A program made the translations under genes and the position numbers. Shown one piece after another: positions 34,711 through 43,958 of a stretch of DNA of 64,000 nt. The DNA comes from Blastocatellia bacterium AA13 (GTDB lineage Bacteria; Acidobacteriota; Blastocatellia; UBA7656): assembly GCA_003222245.1 (NCBI GenBank), contig QHVH01000020.1, positions 1 through 64,000 on the forward strand. Direction: 5' to 3'. The notes under the pieces were generated by a model. The model had not been told where the DNA came from and searched no databases. It saw only the letters and a list, made by a program, of their open reading frames with translations. Every line of letters begins with the position of its first letter. The first letter of the stretch is position 1.

Positions 34711-36087
34711 ATGGAATCTACTCTATTAAATCCGAGCACATTGCCAAGGGTCGTCATATTGGGAAGGCCCAATGTCGGCAAATCGACACTGTTCAACAGA
34801 CTTATAGGCTCGAGGCGCTCTATTGTAGGCGACGAGCCGGGAATAACACGAGACCGGATCTATGGCCGCGTCGAGTGGACGGGCCGAGAGTTCAGCCTGG
34901 TTGATACCGGAGGGATCATTCCGGACGATAAGGAGCTGATCCCCGCTAACATTCTCAGGCAAGCTCGAAGCGCGTTGACCGATGCAGTGCTGGTGCTGCT
35001 CGTGGTAGACGCGCGGGTCGGAATTACTCCGCTCGATCAACAACTCGCCGAGCTTGCGCGATCCCTGAACAAACCCGTTTTCGTGGCCGCCAACAAGGTC
35101 GACTCCTCGAAGCTCGAGGCCGATGCGCTCGAGTTCGAACGCTGGGGGCTGCCGGTCTACCCAATATCGGCGGAGCACGGCAACGGCCTCGGCGATATGC
35201 TTGACGCGGCTCTTGACGTAATAGCGGCGCCGGCAAGTGAATCGCCCGAAGAAGGGGACAAGCCCCGCGAGATCAACATCGCGATAGTCGGCCGGCCTAA
35301 TGTCGGAAAATCGTCGTTGATCAACCGCCTCAGCGGAGAAGAACGAGTGATCGTCTCGCCGATACCAGGCACCACGCGGGACGCAGTGGATACCGAGATC
35401 GAGCACGATGGAAAGCGCTTTCGCTTGATCGATACGGCCGGCATTCGCCGAAAGGGAAAGACAGACCTTATGGCGGAAAAGATTTCGGTCGTTATGGCAA
35501 GACGTCATCTGGAACGCGCCGACGTAGCGATCTTACTAATAGACGCGGTGGAAGGACCGACGGCGCTCGATGCCACGATAGGCGGCTATGCCCACGAAGC
35601 CGGAGCCAGCCTTGTCATCGCGGTGAACAAATGGGATGCCGTCGAGAAGGAGACGGGAACCACCACGCAGTACGAGCGGCGTATTCGCGACATGATGAAA
35701 TTTGCCGATTATGCTCCGATCGTTTTTATATCAGCGAAGACCGGTCAACGCGTGACTCGGCCTCTGGACGATGCGGCAAAAGCGTATGAAGCGCGGTCGA
35801 AGCGGGTTACGACCGCGGAACTCAATCGCTTCTTCGAGCGAAATCTTGACCAGCCGCGGGCGACTACCAACGCGAAGAATCGGTGCCGGGTGCTTTATAT
35901 GACTCAAGCGTCGACCCGGCCTCCCACGTTTGTTCTATTCACAACCGCGCGCGCGCCGCGCGACCACCTGCACTTCTCTTATGAGCGCTACGTGGAAAAC
36001 AGACTCCGGGAAGAATTCGGTTTCTTTGGAACCCCGATAAAGATCAAGCAGCGAGGGAAGGGAACCCGCGGCGGACGGCGAAGATAA
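34711..36087 (+). CDS. der: Double-GTPase Der (EngA), 50S assembly factor
   Basis: A 458-residue protein from ATG at 34711 (GGAAAG upstream; an in-frame ATG at 34627 would add 28 atypical residues). It carries two G domains in tandem. First: GRPNVGKSTLFNRL, DEPGITRD, DTGG, NKVD. Second: GRPNVGKSSLINRLSGEERV, PGTTRDAVD, DTAGIRRKGK, NKWD. The KH-like C-terminal domain is present (RNRCRVLYMTQ-type, TARAPRDHLHFSYERYVENR, GTPIKIKQRGKG). Der is needed for large-subunit ribosome maturation. Confidence 0.98.
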   Translation: MESTLLNPSTLPRVVILGRPNVGKSTLFNRLIGSRRSIVGDEPGITRDRIYGRVEWTGREFSLVDTGGIIPDDKELIPANILRQARSALTDAVLVLLVVDARVGITPLDQQLAELARSLNKPVFVAANKVDSSKLEADALEFERWGLPVYPISAEHGNGLGDMLDAALDVIAAPASESPEEGDKPREINIAIVGRPNVGKSSLINRLSGEERVIVSPIPGTTRDAVDTEIEHDGKRFRLIDTAGIRRKGKTDLMAEKISVVMARRHLERADVAILLIDAVEGPTALDATIGGYAHEAGASLVIAVNKWDAVEKETGTTTQYERRIRDMMKFADYAPIVFISAKTGQRVTRPLDDAAKAYEARSKRVTTAELNRFFERNLDQPRATTNAKNRCRVLYMTQASTRPPTFVLFTTARAPRDHLHFSYERYVENRLREEFGFFGTPIKIKQRGKGTRGGRRR

Positions 36088-36192
36088 CTCACCGCCTGAG
36101 GCAAGACGCCTGCGCATGCGCTACCAGCATCCGGAGATTCGCGTATTCTATGCGGCCTGCCGTACGGTTCACGATCCCAAAGCCTCACTTGA

Positions 36193-36963
36193 CTATGGTT
36201 TGTTGGAATTGTCGCCTGTCGAAGAAGTAGACCGAATGATTTGATTGTAGGTAGGAATGACTTCAGCGGGCCCGGTTTTTGCCTGAACCGGTTCCGGTAA
36301 GCTTGTTTCGACGGACCCCGCGGAATGAATTCGGCTGTAGCGCGCGTAGATGACGCGCACGTAGCTCTGCGTTTCAAGAAACGGAGGTATACGGTTGCCG
36401 TAAAACTCAACGGCTCCTTCGCCCGCGTTATAACCCGCCAGCGCCAGCGGTACGTCGCCGCCAAAACGATCCAACAGAAACCGCAGGTAGCTTGCGCCGC
36501 CAGCGACATTTTCGCGAGCGTCGAAGATATTCTTTACTCCGAACCTTGCCGCCGTTGCCGGCATCAACTGCATGAGGCCGCGCGCTCCCTTCGGCGAAAT
36601 TGCCTGAGTATTGAAAGCTGATTCGGCATTCATCACCGAGATGATTAAGCACGGGTCCAGGGAGTAGCGCGCCGCCGCGTCGTAGACGAAAGCGTCCAAC
36701 AGCGCATTGCCTGAAGAGATATGGCGGCCGGGTATTTTGATCTTGGGCGATTCTGTTACCGGTTTTGCGTCTTTCCTGACGGTCTCGACTGAGCGGGCGC
36801 GCTCCTGGTCGGTATCCGTAAGCGGCACGGGCGTACGATCGGGAGGCGACATCGGCTTGTCTTTGCTCTGGGAAACGCTCTGCGAAAATGCCGCGGTATA
36901 GAGCGACAGCACCAGCGCGACGGCAAAAAATGCGGCTCGTACTGTTACTCTTCCGTGGCGCAT
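36193..36963 (-). CDS. Lytic transglycosylase (SLT, VirB1/MltC-like)
   Basis: A 256-residue exported enzyme that cleaves peptidoglycan to 1,6-anhydro products. Signal peptide AAFFAVALVLSLYTAAFSQ, Pro/Lys-rich linker, then the SLT domain (about 95-225): catalytic Glu in SVMNAESAFNTQAISPKGAR, GLMQLMPATAARFGV, NIFDARENVAGGASYLRFLL, and AGYNAGEGAVEFYGNRIPPF. The gene follows the VirB9-like gene with only 11 bases between, so they are probably co-transcribed, as VirB1-like and VirB9-like proteins often are in envelope machines. Confidence 0.93.
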   Translation of the reverse strand: MRHGRVTVRAAFFAVALVLSLYTAAFSQSVSQSKDKPMSPPDRTPVPLTDTDQERARSVETVRKDAKPVTESPKIKIPGRHISSGNALLDAFVYDAAARYSLDPCLIISVMNAESAFNTQAISPKGARGLMQLMPATAARFGVKNIFDARENVAGGASYLRFLLDRFGGDVPLALAGYNAGEGAVEFYGNRIPPFLETQSYVRVIYARYSRIHSAGSVETSLPEPVQAKTGPAEVIPTYNQIIRSTSSTGDNSNKP

Positions 36964-36973
36964 CTCGGGACTC

Positions 36974-37975
36974 CTACTGAATGGTCAAGTGAGCGATTTC
37001 AGCGTTCTCTTCACCGCGTATGAAGAGAGCGAGCCTGTCTTTGGCTCCAATTTGTTTAGGATCGAATACGATAATGCCGGCGACCGCTTCTTTCGGGCTC
37101 ACCTTGTTTTCTGTTTTGTTCTGGGTCACCTCGGCGGTAATCGCCTTCATTTCCGCGCCGGCGCTCGCTTCGAGGGTGATGGCGCTGAAAGTGAAGTCAG
37201 CGTCTCCGTTGTTTTGGATCGTATATCGTATGTACGACTTTTCATCCAGGGTTATGACTCGGGGCTCGAGACTGATCACCACTTTTTTGGCCGCGACTCT
37301 CGGGTTATTGATCTTTGCTTCATGCAGCCCGAGCATCAACGCTTTTACGAAGCGGCGCTCGGTCTCCTGTTCGGATCGCTCCAGAGTCTTGCGATCGACT
37401 TCGACGGCTCTGGCTTCGGCTTCGGCGGTTATTCTCGCGGCCTGTTGATTGGCGGTTCGGACGATCTCTTCGCCCTCCTGAGCGGCTTTGGCTTTCAGTT
37501 GTTCGAGCTCTCGTGATGTTGCCGGTTTTCGCGTGTTGTCGGTCGAAGAGTCGCCGTTGGATGACTTGTCGGCAGCGGTCGACATAGGCCGGGTTCCCGT
37601 CACATTCACTACGCGATGAGCCTCGGTGACCGAAACAACCTTGAGATCAAAGTTGAATATCTGCTTCTCGTTTTCGCCGATCTTAACGAAGAGATTGCTC
37701 ATGCCTTTCGGAACAACGGGCTTTATGAATACATCGTTCTCGCCTTTCTGAACGACAAAGGTGCCCCGGCCGCTGCCCGGATCGTAGAGGTCTCCGCAGA
37801 TGATTTCTTTCACGGGCCCCGCGAATACTATTCGCGTCGACAGGCCGACCGCGGTCTTCACGACGCCTATCTGCTCCGGACTGAGCGTGACGGCAGTGAT
37901 CGGCGCCTGAGCCGCCGAGGCCGTGCAAAGAATCGCGCAGAAAATCGGAGTTAGAAATACCGCTCTGATTCTCAA
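36974..37975 (-). CDS. Exported VirB9/TrbG-like protein with coiled coil and C-terminal beta domain
   Basis: A 333-residue protein with signal peptide (FLTPIFCAILCTASAAQ). Residues about 30-120 match the N-terminal domain of VirB9/TrbG: VGLSTRIVFAGPVKEIICGD, FIKPVVPKGMSNLFVKIGE, KQIFNFDLKVV. Next is an Ala/Glu-rich coiled coil (about 155-205, KAAQEGEEIVRTANQQAARI) and a beta-sandwich-like end (about 215-333) with YIRYTIQNNGDADFTFSAIT. VirB9 anchors the outer-membrane core of type IV secretion systems, yet no other VirB/Trb gene is in the window. A stand-alone envelope protein derived from VirB9 is the likely reading. The coiled coil is not part of usual VirB9. Confidence 0.7.
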   Translation of the reverse strand: MRIRAVFLTPIFCAILCTASAAQAPITAVTLSPEQIGVVKTAVGLSTRIVFAGPVKEIICGDLYDPGSGRGTFVVQKGENDVFIKPVVPKGMSNLFVKIGENEKQIFNFDLKVVSVTEAHRVVNVTGTRPMSTAADKSSNGDSSTDNTRKPATSRELEQLKAKAAQEGEEIVRTANQQAARITAEAEARAVEVDRKTLERSEQETERRFVKALMLGLHEAKINNPRVAAKKVVISLEPRVITLDEKSYIRYTIQNNGDADFTFSAITLEASAGAEMKAITAEVTQNKTENKVSPKEAVAGIIVFDPKQIGAKDRLALFIRGEENAEIAHLTIQ

Positions 37976-38190
37976 GTTGTCCTCCTGGAGTAGGGCAGGG
38001 GCTTGCCGTTTAAGGGCCGACTACGATGATGCGAATAATGGGGGCGTGTTTCCGTTGAAACGTCTTATTCTGGCAAGGTTTGATAGCGTGCGCAAGGACC
38101 AACAGAGACCGCGATTGTATTTGGGCTGAATTCGGCGCGCAGCTATTCCGCGCGCCGAGGAGGCCTCTGAAGCTCGAGCGGACCGTGAGA

Positions 38191-38490
38191 TCAATTTGAT
38201 TGCGCGGACTTCTGTTTTTTTCGTGGATTTTTCGCGCTGTCGATTGTGTAATCGATAAGCCCCATTAATGCGAACACCAGCGCCGTCGTTATGATGAGCG
38301 CGATTATTATGGTGAGCTTTCGTCTTGTTGTAGTCTTGCTCGGCGTTTTTTCGGCGCCCAGCAGGCCTCGCCAACCGCAGTCAAGACACCGATAGGCCCT
38401 GTAAGTCGAAGCAATCTTCGCAAATTGTTCGAGCAGACCTCGAGTGTGCGATCGATGCGCTTCTCCGTCGCATTTCGGACAAGAAACCAC
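38191..38490 (-). CDS. Small zinc-ribbon membrane protein
   Basis: A 99-residue protein with two CxxC motifs (SCPKCDGEAHR, CLDCGWRG), a loop between, and one membrane segment (LTIIIALIITTALVFALMGL), then a basic tail KNPRKKQKSAQSN. The pattern YRAYRCLDCGWRG is seen in small unstudied membrane proteins. Orientation would put ribbon and tail on opposite membrane sides. Function unknown. It sits between the FecR-like gene and the VirB9-like gene, all on one strand. Confidence 0.75.
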   Translation of the reverse strand: MVSCPKCDGEAHRSHTRGLLEQFAKIASTYRAYRCLDCGWRGLLGAEKTPSKTTTRRKLTIIIALIITTALVFALMGLIDYTIDSAKNPRKKQKSAQSN

Positions 38491-38661
38491 TTAGCTTCGC
38501 TCCGATGAAACCGAGATTGTTCTGGGGATACTACTGAGGTGAATACCGAGTCCTGGCGATTCGGTTACAGCCGATGCTTGAGAATCCTTGCTCGGTTTAC
38601 CCGATTAATCCGGCGACGCTCTTGTACAAGCGTCACACAGACAAAAAGCACGTCCGGCAAT

Positions 38662-39450
38662 TTAGCCCGGATTGATCGCGCTCGGCGTAGGAGGCGGAGG
38701 CAGCTTGTTCTTGTCGAACGACTTCCTGGTTGCGAGTCCAAGAAGTCCAAGAAGGCCGCCGGCGCCCCACCAACCAGCTATGTGCTTCTCGCCGCAATCG
38801 ATCGAGATTACGGCGTCTCCCGCTGAGGTGACGATGAGCGCATCGTCGAATCTCTTGCCTTCGCCGTAGACCTTCTTTTCCTGGTCGTCGAACGTCTTGC
38901 TGTCGACGCCCTTCAACAAGCGCTCGTTGTACTGGTGTTCGTTCTTTCCGTGCCTGACGGTGGCTTCGCCCCTGGTCACGGAAATGCGAACCTTCTCGCG
39001 ATGAAAGATGATTATCTGGCCCGCGCGCCCTGGCGGAAGTGTTTGGGTGATGTTGCCGCAGGTATCCATGTTGACCCACATCGCGTTCGGGAGCGCAGTG
39101 ACGACTACGGTTGTATCGGCTTGCAGCTCGAGCCTTCCGGAAGGTCCAAGATCGACCACGGCTTTGCTGTCGCCTCCAGTTGAAACAGTGCTGCCGCTGA
39201 CGACGGTAGCGCCTGATTCGGCTGGATTCCCGTTGACGTACACCTGCCCGTTTCCAGTCAACAAACCGGTAGCGGGCGGGCCGGACGGCTGAACCGGCAC
39301 GGGTGTCCGAACCGCGTCTTTCTGAACGGCGGCCGAAGTAGAATCGGCTTGCTGCTGTTGTCCAACGGCGAGCGATCGCATCGTGAACACGCCTAACAGA
39401 GCCAGCATCAAAAGCAAGCTGGTCAGGGATCGATAAAACCTTAAATACAT
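38662..39450 (-). CDS. Exported FecR-like domain protein
   Basis: A 262-residue protein with a signal peptide (LLLMLALLGVFTMRSLAV), a Gln/Ser/Pro-rich linker, and a FecR-like beta domain (about 60-180: GQVYVNGNPAESGATVVSGS, GDSKAVVDLGPSGRLELQAD, VRISVTRGEATVRHG). A C-terminal Gly/Leu hydrophobic segment (WWGAGGLLGLLGLATRKS) with basic residues after it resembles a PEP-CTERM-like or anchor tail, but lacks the PEP motif. It lies 67 bases after the polysaccharide-initiating transferase gene. An envelope role beside the polysaccharide locus is possible. Confidence 0.75.
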   Translation of the reverse strand: MYLRFYRSLTSLLLMLALLGVFTMRSLAVGQQQQADSTSAAVQKDAVRTPVPVQPSGPPATGLLTGNGQVYVNGNPAESGATVVSGSTVSTGGDSKAVVDLGPSGRLELQADTTVVVTALPNAMWVNMDTCGNITQTLPPGRAGQIIIFHREKVRISVTRGEATVRHGKNEHQYNERLLKGVDSKTFDDQEKKVYGEGKRFDDALIVTSAGDAVISIDCGEKHIAGWWGAGGLLGLLGLATRKSFDKNKLPPPPTPSAINPG

Positions 39451-39517
39451 CTGAACCTCAATTCTCGTTAGCTTTCTACGAGCATCCTTGCGTATTTCAG
39501 CCTAGCTCATTCAAAGC

Positions 39518-41287
39518 TCATTCAAACCTGATGCTCATTGTTCTGAGCGACACCCCAAGCCCTCGCAAATGATCCAGCCGTCCCTCGTGGACCGAGCTGC
39601 TCGATACGAGTACCTCGCTGATGCCGTGGGCTCGAATCAGCTCGGGCGCTTCGCGGCTGTCAAAGATGCGGCAACCGTGGATCAGCTTCCCTGTTTTTCG
39701 GCGGTCGTCGTCGATGAATCCAAGCGGCACGTACTGATGCGAAGGATTGTTGAGGATCGCGCGCATCAATAACTCGCCGTCGTCACCCGCTCCGTAGATG
39801 AATACTCGCTTTGCATCCGGATGAGCATTGATCGGGCCCGCGAGCGCGGCTCGAAGGAAACGGAATGACAGCCGGCTCGCTCCCACGAATACGATCAAGA
39901 GCAGTCCGTTAAGTACGAATACGGCCCGCGACGGTCCGGTGAATCCATACATCACAAAGACCACCGCCGCGCTTGCCAGCGCTCCACCCAGAACGGATCG
40001 CGCGATTACGATCATGTCGCTTATGCCGACGTACTTCCAAAGCCCGCGGTATACGCCGCCGAACAAAAACGCGAGCATTTCGATTCCGATAACGAGCGGC
40101 AGCGTTCGCACGAATACCGCCATCTGCTCCGCCGGCATATTGCCGTCGAAGCGCAAGAGATTCGCGCCGTAATAAGCCAGCAGCACGAGAACCGCGTCCA
40201 GCAGGACCTCGAATATTCGCCGTTTGTATGAGAAATCAGCGAGCGCCGTAAGAATCGCGCCGGTATGCCGCTCTTCACCGTTTTCGTAAACCCGGACCTT
40301 TGCCAGGTACAGGCCGAGGAACAGGACTCCGAGCGCGAACACCGGAACGACAAGCATGACCATCGCGGGATTCACCAGCCTCACAAGCAACGCCACGCCT
40401 CCGGAGAAGCCGGCAAGCGAGTAGAGCATGATGACCGCTCGTTTTTCGGAGATCCCCAATGCGACGAGCCTGTGCGATGTGTGGTCGCGGCCGCCCCGTG
40501 AAATCGGCCGCCCCGACAGTTTTCTCGTGAGTGTCACGACGCACGTGTCGAAGATAGGTATCATCAGGACGAGCACGGGCGTCAGCAATATCGCGCCCAG
40601 ATTGCGAGATCCCCCGTAATCGCTCAACAGCGCGGTTCCTCCAAGCAGGAACCCGAGGAACATCGAGCCGCAATCACCCATGAAGATCGAGGCGGGATTG
40701 AAATTGAATACGAGGAATCCGAGCACCGCGCTTCCTAGCGCCATCGGCAGGGCCGCCGCCTGCAACTGTCCGTTCAGCAAAAACGTCGCCGCAAGAAAGC
40801 CGCAGGTTATCAAGGCGATTCCGCCGGCCAGACCGTCCATGTTGTCCAGCAAGTTGATGGCGTTTGTAATTCCGACGAGCCAGAAGATCGTCAAAAAATC
40901 GTTCAGCGCCTGATAATTCGTCCAATGCAACCGCACGCCGAAGTACACGACTATTGTAGCCGCGACCAACTGAACGATCAGTTTTGTGTACGGTTTAATC
41001 TGAATGAGGTCGTCAACCAAGCCGGTTACGAAGAGTAGACTGGCGGCTGCTACTATGGCGACTGCTCCGGGTACGTGAGGTCCGAAGCCTAGAAAACAAA
41101 TTAAGAATGCGGCATAGATCGCGACTCCGCCCATTAGCGCCGTGGGCTTTTGGTGCCAACGGTCTTTTCTCGGCGAGGCGACGATGCCTAGATGACTGGC
41201 GAGGCGTTTGACGATTACGGTTAGAGCCAACCCCAACGCAAGCGCCCCAAAACTGCTCACTATTAGCTGCACGGTAGTTCTTCCCAT
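39518..41287 (-). CDS. WecA-type initiating transferase fused to WbpM-type membrane/Rossmann region
   Basis: A 589-residue fusion. Residues 1-340 form a polytopic WecA/MraY-like UDP-sugar:undecaprenyl-phosphate transferase (KDRWHQKPTALMGGVAIYAA, FVTGLVDDLIQIKPYTKL, NAINLLDNMDGLAGGIALIT, IFMGDCGSMFLGFLLGG, GRDHTSHRLVALGISEKRAV). Residues about 360-590 match the N-terminal part of WbpM/CapD-type proteins: four membrane helices (LLDAVLVLLAYYGANLLRFD), then a nucleotide-binding fold (KRVFIYGAGDDGELLMRAIL). The dehydratase part is absent. The ATG at 41287 is used; a TTG five codons earlier is also open. It should start the glycan repeat of the locus upstream. The fusion is in one unbroken frame. 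Confidence 0.88.
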   Translation of the reverse strand: MGRTTVQLIVSSFGALALGLALTVIVKRLASHLGIVASPRKDRWHQKPTALMGGVAIYAAFLICFLGFGPHVPGAVAIVAAASLLFVTGLVDDLIQIKPYTKLIVQLVAATIVVYFGVRLHWTNYQALNDFLTIFWLVGITNAINLLDNMDGLAGGIALITCGFLAATFLLNGQLQAAALPMALGSAVLGFLVFNFNPASIFMGDCGSMFLGFLLGGTALLSDYGGSRNLGAILLTPVLVLMIPIFDTCVVTLTRKLSGRPISRGGRDHTSHRLVALGISEKRAVIMLYSLAGFSGGVALLVRLVNPAMVMLVVPVFALGVLFLGLYLAKVRVYENGEERHTGAILTALADFSYKRRIFEVLLDAVLVLLAYYGANLLRFDGNMPAEQMAVFVRTLPLVIGIEMLAFLFGGVYRGLWKYVGISDMIVIARSVLGGALASAAVVFVMYGFTGPSRAVFVLNGLLLIVFVGASRLSFRFLRAALAGPINAHPDAKRVFIYGAGDDGELLMRAILNNPSHQYVPLGFIDDDRRKTGKLIHGCRIFDSREAPELIRAHGISEVLVSSSSVHEGRLDHLRGLGVSLRTMSIRFE

Positions 41288-41419
41288 AAAACCACTGCCC
41301 AACCTAGGTGTGGGCTACACCCTGGGGTGCGGCGAGAGGGAACACCGCGGTGCGACACCTTGTTACGATAACCTTGTTCGATCCCGGGCTTCTTTTTGAG
41401 AAGCCTGAATTTTCAGGAG

Positions 41420-42427
41420 CTATACCTGGAAAGCCAATGGGGCGGGGGCGCCGAGCCGATTTACTACTCGGGCTCGGTCGTATTCTATGACGCTGGTCAG
41501 TATCTCGTCCAGAGTAATCTTCGGCGTGTATCCTATGAGATCGTTTATCTTCGCGATCGAGGGGACCCGCCGCATCATGTCTTCGAAGCCCTCTTCATAT
41601 GCTTCCTCATAAGGCACGAAGACTATTTCGGAATCCGACTCCGCAAGCCGCTTTATTTGTTCGGCAAGCTGGAGGATCGTCACCTCTCGATTGCTGCCGA
41701 TGTTGTAAACCTCGCCTACCGCCGCCGGATGCTCCGCCAGATCCATCAGGGCTCCGGCCGCATCAAGCACGTGAGTGAAGCAGCGGCTCTGCGATCCATT
41801 CCCGAAAACGGTTATGTCCTGGCCCGTAACGGCCTGTCTGACGAAATTCGGAATCACCATACCGTACCGTCCGGTCTGACGCGGCCCTACGGTATTGAAT
41901 AGGCGCGCGATGACCGTGGGCACATGCTTCTCCTTCCAATAAGCGATAGCCATAAATTCGTCGATGGCCTTCGAGCAGGCATAGCTCCAACGGCTCTTGC
42001 TGGTGGGACCCAGGACCAGGTCGTCGTCTTCGGTGAATGGAACGCGATCGAGCTTGCCATAGACTTCGGACGTCGACGTGATCAGCACTCGCTTTCGCTT
42101 CTTTGCCGCGAGGCTGAGCACGATTTCGGTTCCGCGGATGTTGGTTTCTATCGTGCGGACCGGGCTCTCCACGATCAGCCGCACGCCTACAGCGGCGGCG
42201 AGGTGGAAGATGATGTCGGCAAGATCGATCAGCTCCGCGGTCAGGTAGTAGTTGGTAATCGTGTCGATGTGATAGTGGAAGTTCGGGTGGCTTTTGATGT
42301 GCTCGATGTTCTCGATAGACCCGGTGGACAGGTCGTCAATTACATAGACTTCATCTCCACGGTCAAGGTACATCTCGGCGAGGTGAGACCCGATAAATCC
42401 GGCTCCTCCGGTGATCAAAACTCTCAT
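41420..42427 (-). CDS. NAD-dependent sugar epimerase/dehydratase (extended SDR)
   Basis: A 335-residue extended SDR: TGGAGFIGSHLAEMY (NAD site), IDDLSTGS, HLAAAVGV, STSEVYG, YACSKAIDEF (catalytic Tyr-x3-Lys), FNTVGPRQTGRYGMVIP. The pattern GVRLIVESPVRTIETNIRGT is like UDP-glucose/GlcNAc 4-epimerases and UDP-glucuronate decarboxylases; the exact substrate cannot be told. It supplies a nucleotide sugar for the locus. It is 132 bases from the initiating transferase gene. Confidence 0.85.
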   Translation of the reverse strand: MRVLITGGAGFIGSHLAEMYLDRGDEVYVIDDLSTGSIENIEHIKSHPNFHYHIDTITNYYLTAELIDLADIIFHLAAAVGVRLIVESPVRTIETNIRGTEIVLSLAAKKRKRVLITSTSEVYGKLDRVPFTEDDDLVLGPTSKSRWSYACSKAIDEFMAIAYWKEKHVPTVIARLFNTVGPRQTGRYGMVIPNFVRQAVTGQDITVFGNGSQSRCFTHVLDAAGALMDLAEHPAAVGEVYNIGSNREVTILQLAEQIKRLAESDSEIVFVPYEEAYEEGFEDMMRRVPSIAKINDLIGYTPKITLDEILTSVIEYDRARVVNRLGAPAPLAFQV

Positions 42428-42524
42428 AATGCGTTTCCCCTTATATTGTTTTTGCTGCTTGAGCTGTTCCTGTCAGCCTTCGAATCCGGGGGACTAAGAT
42501 ATGTAGATTTCTCTTGTAATACAC

Positions 42525-42556
42525 TGTAGGAGCGGGCCTCAGTGCCCGCCCCTACA
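42525..42556. repeat. gtaggagcgggc palindrome (REP-like)
   Basis: The arms tgtaggagcgggc and gcccgcccctaca pair with one mismatch around ctcagt. The same element, with longer perfect arms, occurs at 61845-61880. It sits in the gap between the epimerase and glycosyltransferase genes. Confidence 0.75.
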
Positions 42557-42614
42557 TTAATTCTCGAACGGCCGGCTGAATCGACATTGCCGCCTTCGAA
42601 TATTCTCTCCAGCT

Positions 42615-43937
42615 TCAGCGAGCGGCGGCCGCCGCCTTGGCCTGCCGCGGTTGAAGTTCTTCGACGCCCGCGAGCTTTCCGTATAGCTCCTCAATATCCG
42701 CAACGAGCCTTCGCCTCGACAGGGAAGAGTGAACAAAGTTCCTTGCCCGCATTCCCATCTCGAAGCGGAGCTCCGGCCGGTCGATCAGGTATCTAAGCGC
42801 AAGCGAGAACGTCTCCGGATCGCGGCTTGGAGCGGTTACTCCGTGCTCCCATATCGTGAACCCATCGCGCCTTCCGATCTGAGCGCCCATCAAATCGGCG
42901 ACACCGCCTACCTCAGTGGCGACAACCGGACGGCCCGCGGACATTCCTTCTATCAGTGTTAAGGGCGTTCCCTCATTCACGGAAGTGAGCGCGATTATAT
43001 CCAGATCACTGTAGAGCGCGACAACGTCGTCCCGAAATCCGGCGAACGTCACTCGTTCCGAGATGCCGAGTTCTTCGGCATGCTTCTCCAGCTCTGGGCG
43101 AAGATGGCCGTCGCCGACGATTACAAAGCGCGCTTTGATTGGGTCCTCGTACTGGCTGAGGACTATTGCCGCCGAATCGAGCAGCATCAGGTGGTTTTTG
43201 ACCTCGCACAATCGGCCTATTGCGCCGATCGTCACCTCGTCGTCGTAGACGCCGACATCGCCGCCGGTCCACCTTCGGCCGGCTCGCGCTTCTTCGAGAT
43301 CGATCCCGAGCGGGATGACCAGAAATTGTTCGCGTTTGCCGATGCTATAACGCTCGTTAATCTCCCAACGCTGGCTTTCGCTTATGGCGATGATGCAGTC
43401 GGTGATGTGGGCCAGCATTCGTTCGATTGCGATGAACAAACGTGTCTTTCGCGGGCCGTAGTAGCCGTGGAAGATATGGCCGTGAAAAGTATGAACTACT
43501 TTGCAGTCGCGGGGCTGCAGATACAGCGCGGAAGGCGTCAGCCATTTATACACGAAGGCGGCTACGCGGCCGGCGGCTCCGGCCTTTGCTTTGTGAGTGT
43601 GGACGATGTCCGGCTTCACTCGGAACATCAGAATTATCAATTTGATTATGGCGGTTATGTCGCGGAAGCTTAGCTCGCGGCTCATCTCTTTTATGACGAT
43701 TGGCTTTATGCCGGCCTCGAGGGCGAAATAGCTCATATCGCCTTCACCCGGCGGCACGGTTCCGGTCACGAGAGTAGTCTCGTATTGCTCGTTGTTAACC
43801 CCGGCCGTCAACCAAGTCACGTGCTTGGACGGACCTCCAATGTTGAGCCGATCAATAATACGTAGAACCCGAATCGGCTTTGCCCTGCGTTTCCAGTGTG
43901 TGTTTACCGCTTCAACTGCTGAACCCAATAAAAACAT
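42615..43937 (-). CDS. Glycosyltransferase, GT4-like (GT-B fold)
   Basis: A 440-residue enzyme. The N-terminal domain has IRVLRIIDRLNIGGPSKHV and HTHKAKAGAAGRVAAFVYK. The C-terminal domain has the GT4 donor-site pattern TLIEGMSAGRPVVATEVGGV after LTSVNEGTP, and IGAIGRLCEVKNH. It should transfer a nucleotide-activated sugar to the growing lipid-linked glycan on the cytoplasmic face. It begins 21 bases after the AsnB-like gene. An Arg/Ala-rich tail ends the protein (RQAKAAAAAR). Confidence 0.9.
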   Translation of the reverse strand: MFLLGSAVEAVNTHWKRRAKPIRVLRIIDRLNIGGPSKHVTWLTAGVNNEQYETTLVTGTVPPGEGDMSYFALEAGIKPIVIKEMSRELSFRDITAIIKLIILMFRVKPDIVHTHKAKAGAAGRVAAFVYKWLTPSALYLQPRDCKVVHTFHGHIFHGYYGPRKTRLFIAIERMLAHITDCIIAISESQRWEINERYSIGKREQFLVIPLGIDLEEARAGRRWTGGDVGVYDDEVTIGAIGRLCEVKNHLMLLDSAAIVLSQYEDPIKARFVIVGDGHLRPELEKHAEELGISERVTFAGFRDDVVALYSDLDIIALTSVNEGTPLTLIEGMSAGRPVVATEVGGVADLMGAQIGRRDGFTIWEHGVTAPSRDPETFSLALRYLIDRPELRFEMGMRARNFVHSSLSRRRLVADIEELYGKLAGVEELQPRQAKAAAAAR

Positions 43938-43958
43938 TTTGTTTTTCTTCTTTTTTTG

